The notes under the pieces were generated by a model that was not told the DNA's origin, ran no database searches, and saw nothing but the letters and a program-made list of their open reading frames with translations. From Bacterioplanoides pacificum (lineage in GTDB: Bacteria; Pseudomonadota; Gammaproteobacteria; Pseudomonadales; Oceanobacteraceae), in contig NZ_JBHRYB010000013.1 of assembly GCF_042648445.1 (NCBI RefSeq), positions 434,001 to 498,000 of the forward strand: a stretch of 64,000 bases of DNA, read 5' to 3'. This document shows, in pieces, positions 25,239 through 34,470 of this stretch (the stretch's first letter is position 1; every line of letters begins with the position of its first letter). The translations under genes were made by a program, and so were the position numbers.

Positions 25239-27467
25239 ATGATGAATCTGGCCAGACGTTTATCCGCAGCGCTACCTAATCTGCACCACCTGTTTATTCT
25301 GATATGCCTGGTTAGCCTGACCAGCTGTTCAGACAACAACTGGAACAACCCTCACCCGGACAACCCGGATAACGACATTATTCTTTATTCCAGCTTTGCC
25401 GAACGCCCGAAACACCTTGATCCGGCCCGCTCTTACAGCGCTGATGAATCGGTGTTTATCGACCAGATCTACGAACCACCACTGCAGTACCATTACTTAA
25501 AACGCCCCTATCAGCTGATCCCGCTGACGTTAACCAGGATGCCGGATATCCGTTATCTGGATGAGCAACAACAGCCTCTGCCAGACGATGCACAACAACC
25601 GGCGTTCAGCCGTTATACCTTTACAATCCGCCCGGGTATTCGTTATCAGCCACACCCGGCTTTCGCCCGCGACAACAACGGCGACTTTGTTTATCGGTTT
25701 CAGTCAGCCGAAGAGTCCGCCGCATACCGTACGCTGAAAGACTTCGACCAGAGTGGCAGCCAGACCTTAATCGCGGACGATTATATTTATCAGATAAAAC
25801 GACTGGCCGATCCACAACGCCTGGCTCCGCTGCGTGGCTTGTTAAGCCAGTACATTGTTGGCATGACGGACACCAGCGCGGCAATCGCCAAAGCCCGGGA
25901 AACGCTGGATAAAAACGCCTGGCTGGACTTACGTCAGTTTGATATGGCGGGTGTCAAAAAGATTGATGACCTCAGCTTCAGCATCACCCTGAAAGGCAAA
26001 TACCCACAATTTCAATACTGGCTGGCGTTCCACTTTTTTGCCCCGGTTCCCTGGCAGGTCGATCGTTTTTATCACCTGCCCGGACTACCGGAAAAAAACA
26101 TCACCCTCGACTGGCACCCGGTGGGTACCGGCGCCTTTATGATGACGGAAAACAATCCCAACGCCGAAATCATTCTTGAAACCAACCCGAACTTTCGCGG
26201 TGAACCTTACCCCACCTCCGGAGAACCCGGTGATGCGGAAAAAGGCTTACTCGACGATGCCGGTAAAACCATGCCCTTTATCGACAAAGCCGTCTTCCGG
26301 CTGGAAAAAGAGTCGATCCCGGTGTGGACTAAATTTCTGCAGGGCTATTACGATCGCTCCGGCATTGGCAGCGACAGCTTTGATCAGGCGGTTAACGTCG
26401 GCAGCAGCGGTATTGATCTCAGCGATGAGTTAAAAGAGCGTGGTATCCGCCTGGATAAAGCGGTTCAGCCCGGCACCTATTATCTCGGTTTTAATATGCT
26501 CGATCCGATCGTGGGCGGCTATGATGACAAACGGCGTAAGTTACGCCAGGCCATCGCTATCGCCTATCAGGAAGAAGAATACATCGCGATCTTCCTCAAT
26601 GGCCGGGGTGAAACAGCAATGAGTCCGATACCACCGGGAATTTTTGGCTACCAGCCCGGGCCACTGGGCATCAATCAGCAGGTATTTGACTGGCGCCAGG
26701 GGCCGGACGGCGAATACCGTGCGGTGCGCAAATCAATTGACGTTGCCCGGCAACTGCTGGCCGAAGCCGGCTATCCGGACGGTCGCGATGCTGAAACCGG
26801 CGAACCGCTGGTTATTAATCTGGATACCATCACTCGCTCCGGCGACCAGGCACGGCTGCAATGGATTAAAAAACAGTTTAAGAAACTCAACCTGCAGCTG
26901 AACATCCGCGGTACCGACTACAACCGCTTTAAAGACAAGATGGAAAACGGCAACGCACAGCTGTATTACTGGGGCTGGCTGGCCGATTACCCGGACCCGG
27001 AAAACTTTCTGTTTTTATTATACGGCCCCAATGCCCAGGTTGGCTCTAAATCCGGAGTGAACTCCGCCAACTATAAAAATCCGCAATACGACCGCTTGTT
27101 TGAAAAAATGCAGTTAATGGAAAACTCACCGGAGCGACTGGAAATTATTCAGCAAATGAAAGCGCTGTTGCATCATGACATGCCTTGGGCCAGCGGTTTC
27201 CATATCCATTCCTATGCCTTAAGCAATGCCTGGGTGAAGAACACCAAACCACACGGTATTTCAAAGATGAGTTTTAAATACCGCCGCATTGACACCGAAT
27301 TACGCCGCCAGCAACAACAGCAATGGAACCAGCCGGTTATCTGGCCACTGGTGCTGTTAACGCTGATTTTCCTGGCCGTTGCTATCCCGGGTTACCGTGC
27401 CTTCAAACAGCGTCAAACACGGGTAATCACCTCAGAACATAATAACAAACAAGGAGATAACCACTGA
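25239..27467 (+). CDS. Peptide-type ABC transporter substrate-binding protein (family 5), membrane anchored
   Basis: A 742-residue extracellular solute-binding protein of family 5 (oligopeptide/dipeptide type). The N-terminus has a signal peptide with lipobox LTSC (Cys31), so it should be a lipoprotein; family features are LDPARSYSADESVFIDQIYEP, the WHPVGTGAFMM segment and YYWGWLADYPDPENFL. Unusually the C-terminus carries a hydrophobic helix (about 700-718) followed by a basic tail, so the protein may be anchored at both ends. It is the first of four coupled ABC genes and is larger than the usual 520-600 residues. Confidence 0.88.
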   Translation: MMNLARRLSAALPNLHHLFILICLVSLTSCSDNNWNNPHPDNPDNDIILYSSFAERPKHLDPARSYSADESVFIDQIYEPPLQYHYLKRPYQLIPLTLTRMPDIRYLDEQQQPLPDDAQQPAFSRYTFTIRPGIRYQPHPAFARDNNGDFVYRFQSAEESAAYRTLKDFDQSGSQTLIADDYIYQIKRLADPQRLAPLRGLLSQYIVGMTDTSAAIAKARETLDKNAWLDLRQFDMAGVKKIDDLSFSITLKGKYPQFQYWLAFHFFAPVPWQVDRFYHLPGLPEKNITLDWHPVGTGAFMMTENNPNAEIILETNPNFRGEPYPTSGEPGDAEKGLLDDAGKTMPFIDKAVFRLEKESIPVWTKFLQGYYDRSGIGSDSFDQAVNVGSSGIDLSDELKERGIRLDKAVQPGTYYLGFNMLDPIVGGYDDKRRKLRQAIAIAYQEEEYIAIFLNGRGETAMSPIPPGIFGYQPGPLGINQQVFDWRQGPDGEYRAVRKSIDVARQLLAEAGYPDGRDAETGEPLVINLDTITRSGDQARLQWIKKQFKKLNLQLNIRGTDYNRFKDKMENGNAQLYYWGWLADYPDPENFLFLLYGPNAQVGSKSGVNSANYKNPQYDRLFEKMQLMENSPERLEIIQQMKALLHHDMPWASGFHIHSYALSNAWVKNTKPHGISKMSFKYRRIDTELRRQQQQQWNQPVIWPLVLLTLIFLAVAIPGYRAFKQRQTRVITSEHNNKQGDNH

Positions 27468-28438
27468 TGCTGTCCTATATTATCCGTCGTTTGTTATACG
27501 CTCTGCCGATTCTTCTCGGTGTTAACATCATTACTTTTGCGTTGTTTTTTGTCGTTAATTCACCGGACCAGATGGCCCGGGTTCACCTTGGCGACAAACA
27601 CATCAGCGAACAAGCTATTGATAACTGGAAAGCACAACGGGGTTACGATAAACCGCTGTTTATCAACTCAGACAGTGAAAACCCGCTGACGGACACCATT
27701 TTCTTTGACAAGTCGATACGGTTGCTGGCATTCGATTTTGGCAAGTCCGATGAAGGCCGCAGTATCGGTGCAGATATCCAGCAACGGATGTGGCCGTCGC
27801 TGGCCGTGCAGCTGCCGATTTTTGTTATCGGTGTGTCGGTCAATATTATTTTTGCATTACTGATCGTTATGTTCCGCGCCAGCGTGTTTGATATTGCCGC
27901 CGTTACATTGTGTGTCGTACTGCTGTCAATTTCAGGCGTGTTTTATATCATTGGTGGCCAGTATCTGTTTGCCAAAACCTGGAACCTGGTACCGATTTCA
28001 GGTTACCTCAGTGGCCTTGATGGCCTGCGCTTTCTGATTCTCCCCATCATCATTGGTGTGATCGCCGGTATCGGTTCCGGTACCCGGTTATACCGCACGG
28101 TTTTCCTTGAGGAAGCCACCCGCGATTATATCCGCACCGCCCGGGCTAAAGGGGTATCCGAATTTAACGTGTTATTTAAACACTTATTGCCCAACGGCAT
28201 GATTCCGATCCTCACCAGCGTGGTGGTGGTGATTCCTTCGTTATTTATCGGATCATTATTAATGGAATCTTTTTTTGGTATTCCCGGACTGGGCAGCTAC
28301 ACCCTGGATGCGATTCAGGCTCAGGACTTCGCCATTGTCCGTTCCATGGTCTTTTTAGGTTCAGTGCTGTATATCATTGGCCTGCTGTTAACCGATATTT
28401 CCTACACCTTAGTTGACCCAAGGGTGCGCCTGTCATGA
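27467..28438 (+). CDS. Peptide-type ABC transporter permease, DppB-like
   Basis: A 323-residue inner-membrane permease with the N-terminal MLSYIIRRLLYALPILLGVN signature of OppB/DppB proteins and about six helices. The coupling-loop (EAA) region is DYIRTARAKGVSEFNVLFKH. After the first helix comes a longer than usual periplasmic loop (about residues 35-105). Its ATG overlaps the stop of the binding-protein gene and it overlaps the next permease by four bases, indicating a single operon. Confidence 0.9.
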   Translation: MLSYIIRRLLYALPILLGVNIITFALFFVVNSPDQMARVHLGDKHISEQAIDNWKAQRGYDKPLFINSDSENPLTDTIFFDKSIRLLAFDFGKSDEGRSIGADIQQRMWPSLAVQLPIFVIGVSVNIIFALLIVMFRASVFDIAAVTLCVVLLSISGVFYIIGGQYLFAKTWNLVPISGYLSGLDGLRFLILPIIIGVIAGIGSGTRLYRTVFLEEATRDYIRTARAKGVSEFNVLFKHLLPNGMIPILTSVVVVIPSLFIGSLLMESFFGIPGLGSYTLDAIQAQDFAIVRSMVFLGSVLYIIGLLLTDISYTLVDPRVRLS

Positions 28439-29883
28439 TTAAACCGGTTTTATTATGGAGTGATACCCTGATCTTCCTGCTGGTACTGGCGCTGGGCTTA
28501 TTTGCACTGCAGCTGCGTAATAACCCGCAGGCAAAAAAGCGCTGGAGCCTGGTATTCCACTCCCGGGTTGGCTTGTCGAGTTTTATGGTGATTTTATTTT
28601 ATGTCACCATCGCTCTGCTCGATTCTTTACACTTTCGCGAAGCATTACCACAAACTGACAACTACACGGCTGACAACAACACGGCAGACAACAACACGGC
28701 TGACTTCAGCGTAACCGCTTACGACAGCGAAGTCCGTTCACTGCTGGATGTTATTCTGGCGGATATCAACAGCAATCAGGAAACCACCTATTCAGCCCCC
28801 TTCTCGCTGTATTCCTTTGCCAAAGAAAATACCCAGGATAAAGCCGGCAATATCATTCGTGATTACCCCCGTCTGGTGCATGCCGGCCAGCACCTGAACC
28901 ACGACGATGAACAACTGACGGATATCATCAGCCGCAGCGCGCTGGCGCTGGTAAAAGGTCTGGCCATTGCTTTGTTGCTGATTTCCGTTCACCGCTGGGT
29001 AATGCGCCATCGCCAGACTGCCGTTCCCTGGCGCAGTGCTTACTGGACCTTTGCCATTCTCAGTGTCAGCAGTTGCTGGTTGCTGGAGCTGGGCAGCGTG
29101 TACCATATTTTCGGTACCGATAAAGTTGGCCAGGACGTTCTGGTGCAAAGTATTAAAGCCGTACGTACCGGTATTCTGATTGGCACTCTGGCAACACTGC
29201 TGACCTTACCGCTGGCCATCGTTCTCGGCATCAGCGCCGGTTATTTCAAAGGTTGGGTCGATGATGTGGTGCAATATATTTACACCACGTTAAGTTCCAT
29301 TCCCGGCATTTTATTAATCGCGGCCTCGGTGTTGTTAATCGATGTGTATATCGAAACCCACGCCGAAGAGTTTAACCTCACTGTGATTCGTGCCGACTTT
29401 AAGTTTCTGGCGTTGTGCGCCATTCTCGGCTTAACCAGCTGGACCGGTTTATGCCGGTTATTGCGGGCGGAAACATTAAAAATTTCCCAGCTCGATTACG
29501 TCCAGGCCGCTCATGCTTTTGGTGTGTCTCACCCACGGGTCATCGGCAAACACATTTTACCCAACGTTACTCATATTATTCTGATCGCCCTGGTACTGGA
29601 TTTCAGCGGCTTTGTTCTGGCCGAAGCGGTGTTGTCTTACATTGGAGTGGGGGTCGATGCCAGTATGAGCAGCTGGGGCAATATGATTAATGCCGCCCGC
29701 TCAGAACTGTCACGGGATCCGGTGGTCTGGTGGTCGGTATCGGCGGCTTTTGTTTTTATGTTCAGCCTGGTGCTGGCAGCCAATTTATTTTCTGATCAGG
29801 TTCGCAATGCCTTCGACCCGAGACTGGTACAGCAGGATAAAGCCGGACATTCGCCCGCTACAACAGAAGGAAGTGTATCATGA
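28435..29883 (+). CDS. Peptide-type ABC transporter permease, DppC-like, with long insertion
   Basis: A 482-residue permease, well above the usual 280-340. The core transport domain is C-terminal (about 230-470), with the EAA loop DYVQAAHAFGVSHPRVIGKH and the FGTDKVGQDVLVQSI motif. The extra N-terminal region has two helices and a periplasmic loop of about 95 residues that includes three nearly identical five-residue repeats ending TADNN/TADFS (bases 28660-28704). Overlaps its neighbours by four bases on both sides. Partner of the upstream permease. Confidence 0.88.
   Translation: MIKPVLLWSDTLIFLLVLALGLFALQLRNNPQAKKRWSLVFHSRVGLSSFMVILFYVTIALLDSLHFREALPQTDNYTADNNTADNNTADFSVTAYDSEVRSLLDVILADINSNQETTYSAPFSLYSFAKENTQDKAGNIIRDYPRLVHAGQHLNHDDEQLTDIISRSALALVKGLAIALLLISVHRWVMRHRQTAVPWRSAYWTFAILSVSSCWLLELGSVYHIFGTDKVGQDVLVQSIKAVRTGILIGTLATLLTLPLAIVLGISAGYFKGWVDDVVQYIYTTLSSIPGILLIAASVLLIDVYIETHAEEFNLTVIRADFKFLALCAILGLTSWTGLCRLLRAETLKISQLDYVQAAHAFGVSHPRVIGKHILPNVTHIILIALVLDFSGFVLAEAVLSYIGVGVDASMSSWGNMINAARSELSRDPVVWWSVSAAFVFMFSLVLAANLFSDQVRNAFDPRLVQQDKAGHSPATTEGSVS
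28660..28704 (+). repeat. In-frame 15-base tandem repeat (three copies)
   Basis: Three consecutive 15-base units, AACTACACGGCTGAC, AACAACACGGCAGAC and AACAACACGGCTGAC, lie in frame within the permease gene and encode NYTAD, NNTAD, NNTAD in a periplasmic loop. Copy-number change would be tolerated since each unit is five codons. Confidence 0.9.
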
Positions 29884-31499
29884 CGTCTCAGACTCCAGCG
29901 CCTCAGGCCGTGTTGCGGGTAGAAAATCTGAGCGTCGGCCTGAGCGGCGCAACACAGCAAACACTGGTCGACAACATCAGCTTTGCGATTAATCCCGGTG
30001 AAATTTTTGCCCTGGTCGGTGAATCCGGTTCGGGAAAATCCCTGACGTCACTGGCGATCATGCGTTTACTGGATGATGCGCTGGCGATCAAGGCGGGCCA
30101 GATCTGGCTGACAGATGACAATTTATTCGCCCGCACCGAACAAGGCATGAATACGATTCGTGGCCGCAAAATTGCGATGATTTTTCAGGAACCGCAAACG
30201 TCCCTGAACCCGGTGCAGACCATTGCCCGGCAGTTACAGGAAGTGGTGGAACTGCATCAGGTGGTCGCCGCTGGCGATGTGCGACAGCATATTATTGAGC
30301 TGCTGACGGAAGTGGGGATTCCTGAGCCGGAAAAACGCCTCAGCTGGTACCCACACCAGCTGTCCGGCGGACAGAAGCAACGGGTTATGATCGCCATGGC
30401 ACTGGCCTGTGAGCCGCAGCTATTAATTGCTGACGAGCCCACCACCGCACTGGACGTTACCATTCAGAAACAGGTGCTGCAGTTACTGAATGAGTTGCGT
30501 AAAAAACGCAACCTCAGCGTGTTATTAATTACCCATGATATGGGTGTGGTGCATGAAATGGCCGATCAGGTGGCCGTGATGCAACAGGGGAAAATCCTTG
30601 AGCAAACCACCCGCGATCAGTTTTTTTCTGACCCCAAACATGAATACAGCCGGCGTCTGATTCATTCATTACCCAAACAGGACCAGTTTCTGACCACCAC
30701 AGACAACGGCAACGAACTGCTGAAAGTTGAACAACTGAAAGTCTGGTTTGCCCAGAAAAAAGGCATTCTGCAACGGACAGTCGGCCACACTAAGGCGGTT
30801 AACAATATCAGCTTCAGTATTAATGCCGGTGAAACCCTGGCACTGGTGGGTGAATCGGGTTGTGGTAAAACAACCACCGGCAAAGCCATTTTACGCCTTA
30901 ACCCGGTGTACGATGGTGGTCTGTATTTCCGTGGGCAACGCATTGATCAGATGACCCGGCGTGAGTTTTTGCCGTTACGGCGAGATATTCAGATTATTTT
31001 TCAGGACCCGTTTTCATCGATGAATCCAAGGATGAGTATTCGTGAAATCATCGAAGAAGGCATGGTATCGCTGGGCGTAGAAAAAGACCCCTCCATGCGT
31101 GAGCAATTGATGCAAAGCCTGCTGATGAAGGTCGGCATGTTACCGGAGCACCTGGATCGTTACCCCCATGAATTCTCCGGCGGCCAGCGCCAGCGTATTG
31201 CTATCGCCCGGGCACTGGCGGTCAACCCCAAACTGATTATCTGTGACGAACCCACCTCAGCACTGGACGTTTCTATCAGAGGCCAGGTGCTGGAACTGTT
31301 ACGTCAGCTGCAACAGGAGCTGGGCGTTTCCTATCTGTTTATCACCCACGACTTATCCATTATCCCGCACCTGGCTCACCAGGTGGCAGTGATGAAAAAT
31401 GGTGAAATTGTGGAACAGGGCGCGACCGAGCAAGTGATGCGCAATCCTCAACATGCGTACACTAAAGAGCTGCTGGCGGCGGCGCCGCGGATTCAGTGA
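29880..31499 (+). CDS. Dual ATP-binding protein of the peptide-type ABC importer
   Basis: A 539-residue protein with two fused nucleotide-binding domains, as in YejF/GsiA. Domain one (about 8-260) has Walker A GESGSGKS, signature LSGGQKQR and Walker B LLIADEP; domain two (about 280-535) has Walker A GESGCGKT, signature FSGGQRQR and LIICDEP. Each is followed by an oligopeptide-type C-terminal segment. It powers import through the two permeases encoded just upstream and overlaps the second one by four bases. Last gene of the operon; GCAATAGCG hairpin follows. Confidence 0.93.
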   Translation: MTSQTPAPQAVLRVENLSVGLSGATQQTLVDNISFAINPGEIFALVGESGSGKSLTSLAIMRLLDDALAIKAGQIWLTDDNLFARTEQGMNTIRGRKIAMIFQEPQTSLNPVQTIARQLQEVVELHQVVAAGDVRQHIIELLTEVGIPEPEKRLSWYPHQLSGGQKQRVMIAMALACEPQLLIADEPTTALDVTIQKQVLQLLNELRKKRNLSVLLITHDMGVVHEMADQVAVMQQGKILEQTTRDQFFSDPKHEYSRRLIHSLPKQDQFLTTTDNGNELLKVEQLKVWFAQKKGILQRTVGHTKAVNNISFSINAGETLALVGESGCGKTTTGKAILRLNPVYDGGLYFRGQRIDQMTRREFLPLRRDIQIIFQDPFSSMNPRMSIREIIEEGMVSLGVEKDPSMREQLMQSLLMKVGMLPEHLDRYPHEFSGGQRQRIAIARALAVNPKLIICDEPTSALDVSIRGQVLELLRQLQQELGVSYLFITHDLSIIPHLAHQVAVMKNGEIVEQGATEQVMRNPQHAYTKELLAAAPRIQ

Positions 31500-31540
31500 C
31501 GTACAAACGCCGGATTGGCAGCAATAGCGGTTTATCAGCG

Positions 31541-31831
31541 CTATTGCTGTACCAACCCGGCCTCTGTGAAACTATTAATTATCGACTCCGCCAATAACGT
31601 ATTAGCCAGCTTTGCCGTCGCAGGCTCGGTCTGAATCTGATGAATAACCGCTTTGGTCAGACTGTGCAGCCCGGGCAGATACGCCACTAGCTGCTCAGCA
31701 GCAAACTGATGATTGAGGTGATAGGCCTGACTGATATTGTTCAGCAGTAGCGCCAGAAACAGCCGGCTGTATTCATCGGTTAAATGTCGGCTGTCAGCCG
31801 GAAACGGAATAACGTTACAATCGTCGCTCAT
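31541..31831 (-). CDS. Uncharacterised 96-residue protein
   Basis: A small helical, soluble protein (begins MSDDCNVIPFPADSRH) that I do not recognise. The stop codon lies in a hairpin (AGCAATAGCG at 31520 and CGCTATTGCT at 31539) shared with the end of the ABC operon converging from the other side. Composition is like that of neighbouring genes, so it is probably real. Confidence 0.5.
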   Translation of the reverse strand: MSDDCNVIPFPADSRHLTDEYSRLFLALLLNNISQAYHLNHQFAAEQLVAYLPGLHSLTKAVIHQIQTEPATAKLANTLLAESIINSFTEAGLVQQ

Positions 31832-31941
31832 ACACCCTCCTCACCTTCATCATTTTCGCCTGCCGACCTGCACTTAAGGTACGCTTTCAGCCTGCCATGA
31901 AGTCAATCGAGAGTTCTGCCAGCGATTAGTTCGGTACAAGC

Positions 31942-32232
31942 CTATTCCGGTAATTGCAGCCGCCTTTCGCTACGCCAGACCCGAATCAGAACAATGTCAT
32001 CACTATCAAGAAGATACACCACCCGAAACGGTGGATGGATTAATTCGCGAATATGCTGCGCTTCAAACTCAGGTACCACACGACCTGATTCCGGATGCGT
32101 TTTGAGCCTTTCCAGCCTGTGAACAATGTCTGTCACAAACTGCTGGCCAATACTGGCAGCGTCCTGTTCGCGGTAATAGCGCTGAATCGCTTTTAGATCC
32201 TGCAACGCCGAATTGGCGATACGAACGTGCAT
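31942..32232 (-). CDS. RelE/ParE-family toxin
   Basis: A 96-residue protein of the RelE/ParE toxin superfamily. Motifs: ANSALQDLKAIQRYYREQD at the N-terminus, RLERLKTHPESGRVVPEF in the middle and PFRVVYLLDSDDIVLIRVWRSERRL at the C-terminus, the ParE-like strand pattern. ParE toxins inhibit DNA gyrase while RelE toxins cleave mRNA on the ribosome; this one fits ParE better by overall pattern, but the target is not proven. Its start follows the antitoxin stop codon directly. Confidence 0.85.
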   Translation of the reverse strand: MHVRIANSALQDLKAIQRYYREQDAASIGQQFVTDIVHRLERLKTHPESGRVVPEFEAQHIRELIHPPFRVVYLLDSDDIVLIRVWRSERRLQLPE

Positions 32233-32502
32233 TTATGCGATCCCCAGTGCCGCCTTTGCATCGTCTAAGGAAACGGTATCGCCCTCTTTAACATCCATCA
32301 ATCCCTGGGCAACGGCTTTTACAAATGCCAGCTCTTCAGCTGTTTTTTCGTATTCGTCCAACCCCTGAACCACGGCTACACCGCGACCACGACTGGTTAG
32401 CAACACGGGCCTGCAGGTTTCCTGAACATGACCAACAACCTTTCCGGGATTAACCTTAAGGTCAGACAATGGCACAACATCTTCTGAGAATTTAACAACC
32501 AT
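32233..32502 (-). CDS. Phd/YefM-family antitoxin
   Basis: An 89-residue antitoxin with a Phd/YefM DNA-binding N-terminus (VVPLSDLKVNPGKVVGHVQE, PVLLTSRGRGVAVV, LDEYEKT) and a C-terminal toxin-neutralising tail. The ATG follows GGAGATACCCC. The antitoxin gene precedes the toxin and their stop and start are adjacent, which gives coupled expression and autorepression by the complex. Two palindromes upstream (32534-32551 and 32550-32570) are candidate operators. Confidence 0.87.
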   Translation of the reverse strand: MVVKFSEDVVPLSDLKVNPGKVVGHVQETCRPVLLTSRGRGVAVVQGLDEYEKTAEELAFVKAVAQGLMDVKEGDTVSLDDAKAALGIA

Positions 32503-32533
32503 GGGGTATCTCCTACAATAAGACCAACAATTA

Positions 32534-32570
32534 GCACCAGTTAACAGGTGCGGTCAATCCAACTGACCGC
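32534..32570 (-). promoter_or_regulatory. Paired palindromes upstream of the toxin-antitoxin operon
   Basis: GCACC-AGTTAACA-GGTGC is an 18-base near palindrome at 32534-32551; GCGGTCA...TGACCGC with a seven-base spacer follows at 32550-32570. They lie 30-70 bases upstream of the antitoxin start and are likely sites for binding of the antitoxin complex. Role inferred from the location. Confidence 0.5.
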
Positions 32571-32628
32571 TTAATTACATCGGATTAACCGTTCTCACCT
32601 CTTATCTTGGCACTTTTGACTCGTTTCA

Positions 32629-32652
32629 AGCCTACCTACCAGTAGGTAGGCT
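32629..32652 (+). promoter_or_regulatory. TetR-type operator palindrome
   Basis: AGCCTACCTAC-CA-GTAGGTAGGCT is a perfect inverted repeat with 11-base arms and a two-base centre, 29 bases before the TetR gene. The size and place fit an autoregulatory TetR operator that would also control the OYE gene downstream. Confidence 0.75.
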
Positions 32653-32680
32653 GTCGGTACACCGAACAACGAGCAACCTT

Positions 32681-33313
32681 ATGTCCGCAAATCACGCCAC
32701 CCAGCCAAACCGCAAACAGCAGATACTGGAGCTATCCGCTGACCTGCTGCGCGAAAAAGGCTTCAGTGGTTTCAGTTATCAGGACCTGGCCAGGGCACTG
32801 GGTATTAACAAGGCCAGTGTGCACCACCACTTTGCCCAGAAAGAGGACCTCGGCCTGGCACTGTGTGACTGGACCGAGCAATGGCTGCAACAGGGCTTCG
32901 ATCACTTTGATGCCAGTAATGACTCCCCCCTGGCAAAGCTCAATCATTACCTCGCCACCGCCGCCCGCCACACCTTCAGCGAGCAGAAGTTATGCCCGGT
33001 GAGCGCCCTCAACAGCGAGTTATTACGCCTGCCGGACAGCATGCAGCAACGACTGGCCGGACTGGCCGAATTTGAACTGCACTGGGTTGAGCAGGTTATC
33101 CGCCAGGCCCAGCAAAACGCCGAAATTCACGCTCTGGCCAGCCCCGCAGAGATGGCCCGGCTGTTTATTCACAGCTGTAAAGGTGCGCTCTATTACGCCC
33201 GCTTAAGTGCTTACGGCAGCCACCAGAATGGCCAGTCACACAGCGCTCAGCAAGGACAATCCTATTTTCAGCACAGTATGAAATTACTGTTATCACAATG
33301 GCAAACGGCCTGA
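32681..33313 (+). CDS. TetR/AcrR-family transcriptional regulator
   Basis: A 210-residue TetR regulator with an N-terminal HTH (about 13-60: QQILELSADLLREKGFSGFSYQDLA, ALGINKASVHHHFAQKEDLG) and an all-helical ligand domain. The C-terminal domain carries Cys residues (KLCPVSAL, HSCKGAL), the first in a position used by some redox- or electrophile-sensing members; this is only suggestive. It precedes the OYE gene by 25 bases and probably represses both through the 24-base palindrome. Confidence 0.88.
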   Translation: MSANHATQPNRKQQILELSADLLREKGFSGFSYQDLARALGINKASVHHHFAQKEDLGLALCDWTEQWLQQGFDHFDASNDSPLAKLNHYLATAARHTFSEQKLCPVSALNSELLRLPDSMQQRLAGLAEFELHWVEQVIRQAQQNAEIHALASPAEMARLFIHSCKGALYYARLSAYGSHQNGQSHSAQQGQSYFQHSMKLLLSQWQTA

Positions 33314-33338
33314 TGGCCATCCGCAACAGGATAAAGTT

Positions 33339-34454
33339 ATGACCCATACACCCGCATTATTTGAACCCATCGAACTGGGCCCGCTGGCCCTGAAAAACCG
33401 CATCGTTATGGCACCGATGACCCGTACCTATTCGCCGGGCAATGTACCGAACGATATGGTGGTGCAATATTATCAGCGCCGGGCCGAAAACGACGTTGGC
33501 CTGATTATTACCGAAGGCACCTGTGTTGGTCATAAAGCGGCTAACGGCTACCCACGCGTGCCTTTTATTTACGGTGAAGACGCACTGGCAGGCTGGAAAA
33601 AAGTGGTGGATGCCGTCCATGCCAAAGGTGGCAAAATTGCACCTCAGCTGTGGCACGTCGGCGCTATTCGTAAAGAAGGTGTGGAACCGGACGAATCAGT
33701 GCCGGGTTACAGCCCGTCTGGCCTGGTCAAACCGGGGACAGAAAATGGCGTGGCAATGACGCAGGAAGATATTCAGGAAGTCATTGAAGCCTTCGCTCAG
33801 GCAGCGGCGGATGCCAAAGATGTCGGCTTTGATGCCGTCGAAGTACACGGTGCCCACGGCTATTTAATCGACCAGTTTTTCTGGGCCGGTACCAACCTGC
33901 GTGAAGATCAGTACGGTGGTGATTTAGTCGCCCGTACCCGCTTTGCCTGCGAAATTGTTGCCGCAATCCGCGAGCGGGTGGGTGACGAGTTTCCGATTAT
34001 TTTCCGCTTTTCACAGTGGAAACAACAGGATTATGAAGCGCGCCTGGCAAATACCCCGGAAGAACTGGGGGCATTTCTGAAACCCCTGGTGGAAGCCGGT
34101 GTTGATATTTTTCACTGCTCTACCCGCCGTTTCTGGGAACCCGAATTTGAAGGTTCTGAATTAAATCTGGCTGGCTGGACGAAAAAACTCACCGGCAAAC
34201 CCGCCATTACGGTTGGCAGCGTGGGCCTGAACGCGTCGTTTATCGATGAAGAAAAACGCGATATGGTTGATGCTTCCGGAGTACAAACGGCGTCGTTTGA
34301 AGAACTCAACCAACGTATGGCCGCTAACGAGTTTGAACTGGTTGCGGTTGGCCGGGCGTTATTACAGGACCCTGAGTGGGTATTAAAAATTAAAGCCGGC
34401 CGTTATGACGAACTGGAAGATTATTCCAAACAGTCATTGATGCAACTGGTGTAA
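33339..34454 (+). CDS. Old Yellow Enzyme family alkene reductase
   Basis: A 371-residue FMN-dependent NADH:flavin oxidoreductase of the Old Yellow Enzyme/NemA type, reducing activated C=C bonds and nitro groups of electrophiles. It has LKNRIVMAPMTRTYS at the N-terminus, APQLWHVG (the substrate-binding WHVG), the loop EVHGAHGYLIDQFFW and AVGRALLQDPEWV near the C-terminus, the FMN phosphate region. In other bacteria TetR regulators such as NemR control this kind of enzyme in response to electrophiles, and here a TetR gene precedes it. A terminator follows the stop. Confidence 0.9.
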   Translation: MTHTPALFEPIELGPLALKNRIVMAPMTRTYSPGNVPNDMVVQYYQRRAENDVGLIITEGTCVGHKAANGYPRVPFIYGEDALAGWKKVVDAVHAKGGKIAPQLWHVGAIRKEGVEPDESVPGYSPSGLVKPGTENGVAMTQEDIQEVIEAFAQAAADAKDVGFDAVEVHGAHGYLIDQFFWAGTNLREDQYGGDLVARTRFACEIVAAIRERVGDEFPIIFRFSQWKQQDYEARLANTPEELGAFLKPLVEAGVDIFHCSTRRFWEPEFEGSELNLAGWTKKLTGKPAITVGSVGLNASFIDEEKRDMVDASGVQTASFEELNQRMAANEFELVAVGRALLQDPEWVLKIKAGRYDELEDYSKQSLMQLV

Positions 34455-34470
34455 TTACCCGGCTGATTCC

